Assembly (NCBI RefSeq): GCF_040187885.1
Contig: NZ_JBDPLH010000004.1
Location: 186,001 to 250,000 of the forward strand
Reading direction: 5' to 3'
DNA length: 64,000 nucleotides
Origin: Roseateles_E cavernae
GTDB lineage: Bacteria > Pseudomonadota > Gammaproteobacteria > Burkholderiales > Burkholderiaceae_C
Part shown: one piece after another, positions 63,023-64,000 of the stretch
Layout: each line of letters starts with the position of its first letter
Numbering within the stretch: position 1 is the stretch's first letter
The notes under the pieces: generated by a model
What the model saw: the letters and a program-made list of their open reading frames with translations, nothing else
Told to the model about the DNA's origin: nothing
Databases searched by the model: none
Translations under genes and position numbers: made by a program

Positions 63023-63668
63023 GTTCAGTCTGTGGGACATCGTCCGCAATCTGCTGATGGCCGTGCGCTGGACCGTCGTGCTGTCGCTGATCGCCTTTGT
63101 CGGCGGCGGCCTGGTGGGCCTGGCGCTGCTGGTGGCGCGCACCGCGCGCTGGCCCGGCGCCCAGGCGCTGGTCGGCGGCTATGTGCAGCTGTTCCAGGGC
63201 ACGCCCTTGCTGATGCAGCTCTTCCTGGCCTATTTCGGCATGGCGCTGCTGGGCTTCGAGACCTCGGTCTGGACGGCGGCCGCGCTGGCGCTGACGCTCT
63301 ATACCAGCGCCTTCCTGGCCGAGATCTGGCAGGGCTGCGTGCGGGCCGTGCCCAAGGGGCAGTGGGAGGCGGCGCAAAGCCTGGCGATGAGCTTTGGCGA
63401 GCAGCTGCGCCACATCGTGCTGCCGCAGGCCGGCCGCATGGCGATCGCGCCGACGGTGGGCTTTCTGGTCCAGGTCATCAAGGGCACGGCGCTGGCCTCG
63501 GTGATCGGCTTTGTCGAGCTGACCAAGGCCGGCACGATGATCAGCAATGCCACCTTCCAGCCCTTTCTGGTCTACAGCTGCGTCGCGCTGATGTACTTCT
63601 CGCTGTGTTTCCCGGTGAGCTTCTATGCCCGCTCGCTGGAGAGGAAATTGAATGTCAACAAGCACTGA
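63015..63668 (+). CDS. Amino acid ABC transporter permease (second)
   Basis: 217 residues starting GTG at 63015, overlapping the first permease by eight bases. It has five helices, YVQLFQGTPLLMQLFLAYFG, and the EAA-like loop AEIWQGCVRAVPKGQWEAAQSLAMSFGEQL. It pairs with the first permease in the inner membrane. The ATPase gene overlaps its end by 17 bases. Confidence 0.93.
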   Translation: MVEFSLWDIVRNLLMAVRWTVVLSLIAFVGGGLVGLALLVARTARWPGAQALVGGYVQLFQGTPLLMQLFLAYFGMALLGFETSVWTAAALALTLYTSAFLAEIWQGCVRAVPKGQWEAAQSLAMSFGEQLRHIVLPQAGRMAIAPTVGFLVQVIKGTALASVIGFVELTKAGTMISNATFQPFLVYSCVALMYFSLCFPVSFYARSLERKLNVNKH

Positions 63669-64000
63669 TCACACCCCCGCCGCCAGCATCCGCGCGCTGC
63701 GCAAGTCCTACGGCGCCAACGAGGTGCTCAAGGGCATCGATCTGGAGGTCGAGCCCGGCGAGGTGATCGCCATCATCGGCAAGAGCGGCTCGGGCAAGAG
63801 CACGCTGCTGCGCTGTGTCAACGGGCTGGAGGAGTTCCAGCAGGGCGAGCTGCTGGTCGACGGCCTGCCGCTGTTGCATGGCAATGCGCGTGCGATGCGC
63901 GAGCTGCGCCAGCATGTGGGCATGATCTTCCAGAGCTTCAATCTGTTCCCGCACCTCAGCGTGGGCCGCAATGTGATGCTGGCGCCCAGCCTGGTCAAGA
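63652..64000 (+). CDS. Amino acid ABC transporter ATPase (3' end outside window)
   Basis: 116 residues are visible. The Walker A motif GKSGSGKST is at about residues 43-51, and the Q-loop MIFQSFNLFPHLSV near 91-104. This is a GlnQ/HisP-type ATPase; typical members are about 245 residues, so roughly half is missing. The start ATG at 63652 lies inside the preceding permease gene, showing a fully coupled four-gene operon. Confidence 0.93.
   Translation, partial: MSTSTDHTPAASIRALRKSYGANEVLKGIDLEVEPGEVIAIIGKSGSGKSTLLRCVNGLEEFQQGELLVDGLPLLHGNARAMRELRQHVGMIFQSFNLFPHLSVGRNVMLAPSLVK

Overview
The window is about 64 kb of very GC-rich, densely coded chromosomal DNA. Gene content (PEP-CTERM/PrsT sorting components, a PimC/PimD-type acyl-CoA dehydrogenase pair, adjacent yajQ and murB, a ribF-ileS-lspA gene set, DUF2189, CSD-DUF1294) and codon use point to a betaproteobacterium of the order Burkholderiales, probably a Roseateles/Rubrivivax/Pelomonas-type organism. 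That placement is inference from family content; no rRNA or marker comparison was possible. I saw no tRNA, rRNA, CRISPR array, insertion sequence, phage gene or replication origin.

Layout. 0-4.1 kb: a minus-strand type IV minor pilin operon (PilE-, GspH/FimT-, PilV-, PilW- and a large PilX-like protein) read from an AT-rich promoter region with a perfect inverted repeat. 4.3-8.4 kb: a plus-strand run of a DMT permease, an atypical SDR and a penicillin-acylase-family Ntn hydrolase. 8.4-13.9 kb: a CsgG-like secreted protein with an SH3 tail, a second DMT permease, a quinone oxidoreductase, a PAS histidine kinase and a DUF2189 membrane protein. 13.9-23.5 kb: lspA and the ileS/ribF pair on the minus strand, separated by about 5 kb of plus-strand genes: a Cache-domain histidine kinase, a NarL-type regulator, CstA-family transporter, YbdD partner and a small membrane protein. 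23.5-29.6 kb: a hybrid kinase, then an operon-like minus-strand set of two acyl-CoA dehydrogenases, a P1 peptidase and RsuA. 29.7-34.8 kb: a PEP-CTERM protein with a good sigma-54 promoter candidate, the TPR protein PrsT, a retropepsin-like protease and YajQ. 34.9-38.6 kb: murB, then a hybrid kinase with HPt domain translationally coupled to a small secreted molybdopterin-binding-fold protein. 38.9-47 kb: an acyl-CoA synthetase, a GNAT-DUF924 fusion, a prolyl oligopeptidase, YaeQ, a secreted coiled-coil protein and oligopeptidase A. 47-54.7 kb: an orphan receiver, 6-phosphofructokinase, an SDR, RsgA, pterin dehydratase, an M48 protease, oligoribonuclease and a PabB-PabC fusion. 54.7-59.4 kb: a histone-H1-like-tailed, motif-degenerate SNF2-type protein and a DEAD-box RNA helicase with a roughly 320-nt leader. 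59.4-64 kb: a CSD-DUF1294 protein, a GNAT, a DODA-type dioxygenase and a polar amino-acid ABC transporter operon that runs off the end.

The least ordinary items are: the protein at 54.7-57.3 kb, which keeps the outline of a SWIM/SNF2 helicase but has lost the Walker A lysine and the motif VI arginines; the PEP-CTERM promoter with paired upstream boxes; the molybdopterin-fold protein plus hybrid kinase pair; and the signalling/CstA block lying between ileS and lspA. Most of the rest is housekeeping or standard accessory metabolism. Starts were chosen from ribosome-binding sites, overlaps with neighbours and family N-termini; doubtful starts are flagged.
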